DNA of 64,000 nt, taken from the NCBI GenBank assembly GCA_029204225.1, contig CM055104.1, positions 42,219,502-42,283,501 on the forward strand, in the 5' to 3' direction. Within the stretch, counting starts at the first letter, position 1. The number at the start of each line of letters is the position of its first letter. The position numbers and the translations under genes are program-made. The notes beneath the pieces were generated by a model. That model ran no database searches, was not told the origin of the DNA, and saw only the letters and a program-made list of their open reading frames with translations. Of this stretch, positions 61,989-64,000 are shown in pieces. Source of the DNA: Diphasiastrum complanatum. Its lineage: Eukaryota > Streptophyta > Lycopodiopsida > Lycopodiales > Lycopodiaceae.

Positions 61989-64000
61989 TTATGTAATAAC
62001 TATTGGTGTGTTTTGAACTACACTACATATGTGGCCATCTTCGGTCTCATCTACATTGTGAACTAGTTCCTGGCACACTTCTGAAAGGATCACGGATGGA
62101 TCAAATTGCAAAAGGCTTTCTATTCTAGCTTTGGTTGCTAAAGGATGCAACACCGGCAGTATAGGTTTCAGGTGCATTGTGAAGGTAATGGCATTGCTTT
62201 TAGCCATTGGAAAAGTTTCAAAGCAATGCGTGATAATAAACAGTAGGCTCAAAATGTTCCTAGCGGTATTTTTAAGAGCATAATTCTCCCTGAATCTTCT
62301 TCGTGTAATTGTGCGGATTACAGTGGTGACTTTGGTAGGTCCTAAACAGTGGGAAATATTATCGTCTGCTCCTAATTTATGTAAAACCTTGTCTATAATT
62401 GTATATGGTCCTACTTTTGCAAGAAAAACTATTTTTTGCTGTTTATTAAAATGATCAGGATATATCTGATCTTGTAGAAGATTAATGATATCCATATAGA
62501 TGGACGATTATGCCTGGATGCGCATTATGTGCTCATCCAAAAATTCATCTGAAATTGGTTCCAGTTGAACTTTGGTGTGAATACGTGAGATGTAATCGGC
62601 ATTTTGGTGGTCCTTACCTCACCTTAATTCAACCTAGTAGTCAAATTCATCTAACAACAAAACCCCCATATAGCAATTCTGCATGAAAGATCAGGCTTAT
62701 TCACTAAATGCTTAAGTGTGTAATGATCTACATGGAAAGTAAAAGAATAACCTAAAAGAGACCAGCATAGTAGACAGGGTAATCTTTATTTTGCTCATCG
62801 TTTTCACTAAGCACTACTCCTAATGCAAATGATGAAGTGTCTACTGTATACGTGAAACTTTTTTGTCCAATCTAGAGGTCTTACTCCAATTGCTTCGGCT
62901 AATGACTATTTTAATTTTTTGAAAGCTTCTTGGTGATCATTTGACCAATGGTGTCTTCTTTAGTAATCTTGTAAGTAGTGTAACTATTATAGCATAATCT
63001 TTAATGATTCTTCTGTAATATCCTACATGACCTAAAAATCCTCTAAGTTCTCTTATATTAGTTGGTTCTAACAATTCTAAGATGATCCTAACTTTTTCAA
63101 AATCGGCTTGTATGCCATCCTTTGAAATTTTATGTCCTAATAAGATGTCTTCCCTCATTCCAAAATAACATTTGGAAGGGTGTAAATTTATGATGTCTCC
63201 TGACATCTTTTTAAGGTCTTTTCTAGTGCCTCTAGATGACCCTTGGTGGACGAATAAACACAAAAATCATCCATAAAAATTTATAAAACCTTCCTAAAAA
63301 AAATTTGAAAAATATTAGTCATCATGCACTGAAATGTCGCAAGTGCATTACATAAACCAAAGGGCATACACGTACAAGCATATGTCCCCCAGTCAGTAGT
63401 GAAGGTGGTTTTAGATCTATCCTCTTCTTTAGTAAAGACTTGGTTGTATCCCGAAAAACCGTCTAAAAAACTATAACGTTCATGACCAACAATTTGGTCT
63501 AAATGATATCTGTGTATGGCAGTGGATGGTAGTCTTTTGTGGTAGCTGCATTCAACTTCCTAAAATCTTGACACACTCTAATCTTTCCTGTCTTTTTCTT
63601 GGGTATTATTACTATAGGTAATACCCATTCGCTACTCAGAACAGAGCATATAATTTCTGCTCTAAGGCATCTATCTTATTCATCCTTTACTAACAATAGA
63701 TGCATCGAGTTTAATCTATATTGTCTTTGTCTAACTGGTACAACACTTTGGATAAAATCTATCCTATGTTCTCCCCATTTAACCGGTATATCAATTAAAT
63801 CACCCATTGACCAAGCAAACACATTTTGAAATTTCTGGAGAAGTGATATGTACTCCTTTCGTTCTTGGTCAGATTGGTGTTTATACTGGTTCAAAGTTTT
63901 ATGTTTACTAATTTCTATTTTTTCATAATCATCTTTGTCAATCATATCCTCAGTCAAGCTTCCTCTAGTTCCACCCAGAACTTCCCTTGATTCAGATGTT
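61989..64000 (-). pseudogene. Gypsy-5: pol (RT, RNase H, integrase zinc region), runs off the window
   Basis: On the - strand from 64000: LQKFQNVFAWSMGDLIDIPV, then RT with WVLPIVIIPKKKTGKIRVCQ and DFRKLNAATTKDYHPLPY (63620-63520), HPSKCYFGMREDILLGHKIS, LRGFLGHVGYYRRIIKDYA (about 63060-62985), a degraded RNase H, and VGPYTIIDKVLHKLGADDNI with ENYALKNTARNIL (integrase zinc region, 62430-62250). The catalytic RT box is lost in a frameshifted stretch near 63480-63280. The motif style resembles Tat/Athila-type elements, by memory only. The upstream part (gag, protease) lies beyond the window. Confidence 0.8.

Overview
This is nuclear DNA from a plant with a repeat-rich, large-intron genome. The host gene gives about 383 codons close to land-plant WRAP53/TCAB1 proteins, and almost everything else is retrotransposon or hAT transposon. 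Big introns and heavily nested elements suggest a fern or another large-genome land plant, but the species cannot be fixed from the sequence. I saw no bacterial genes, tRNA, rRNA or CRISPR.

The main result is one host gene running through the window on the + strand: a WD40 protein of the WRAP53/TCAB1 family, the Cajal-body factor for H/ACA scaRNA and telomerase RNA. Thirteen short exons (3048-3110 to 52012-52175) join with matching phases to a 1,150-nt reading frame with no internal stop. The N-terminal exon(s) must lie upstream of base 1. Introns of 11.3 kb (5089-16376), 19.7 kb (16663-36400) and 10.7 kb (36454-47167) hold most of the mobile DNA.

Layout: 1-5.1 kb, exons 1-6. 5.4-16.4 kb, a repeat (R1), two head-to-tail LINE fragments joined at a (TC)n array, a broken hAT transposase gene and a Copia fragment. 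16.4-36.4 kb, exons 7-8, then two head-to-tail LINEs on the - strand joined at a GA/GT array, then a second hAT gene split by a Ty3/Gypsy chromovirus with 358-bp LTRs; the middle of that Gypsy element is replaced by LINE and Gypsy scraps. 36.4-47.2 kb, exon 9, a Gypsy gag split by a Copia element with three LTR copies and a perfect 5-bp target duplication, and a Gypsy integrase remnant. 47.2-52.9 kb, exons 10-13, a LINE fragment, another LINE/(GA)n junction and an apparently perfect 445-bp tandem duplication over the last exon. 53-64 kb, two decayed Copia pol genes, a broken coiled-coil frame and a Gypsy pol that runs off the window.

The most unusual pattern concerns one LINE family. Its 3' ends carry a small hairpin whose stem varies with compensatory changes, followed by (TC)n instead of poly(A). 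All four long TC arrays found with such a tail also abut another LINE-family segment in the same orientation on the other side. This suggests a LINE that integrates into TC/GA microsatellites, including the tails of its own earlier copies.
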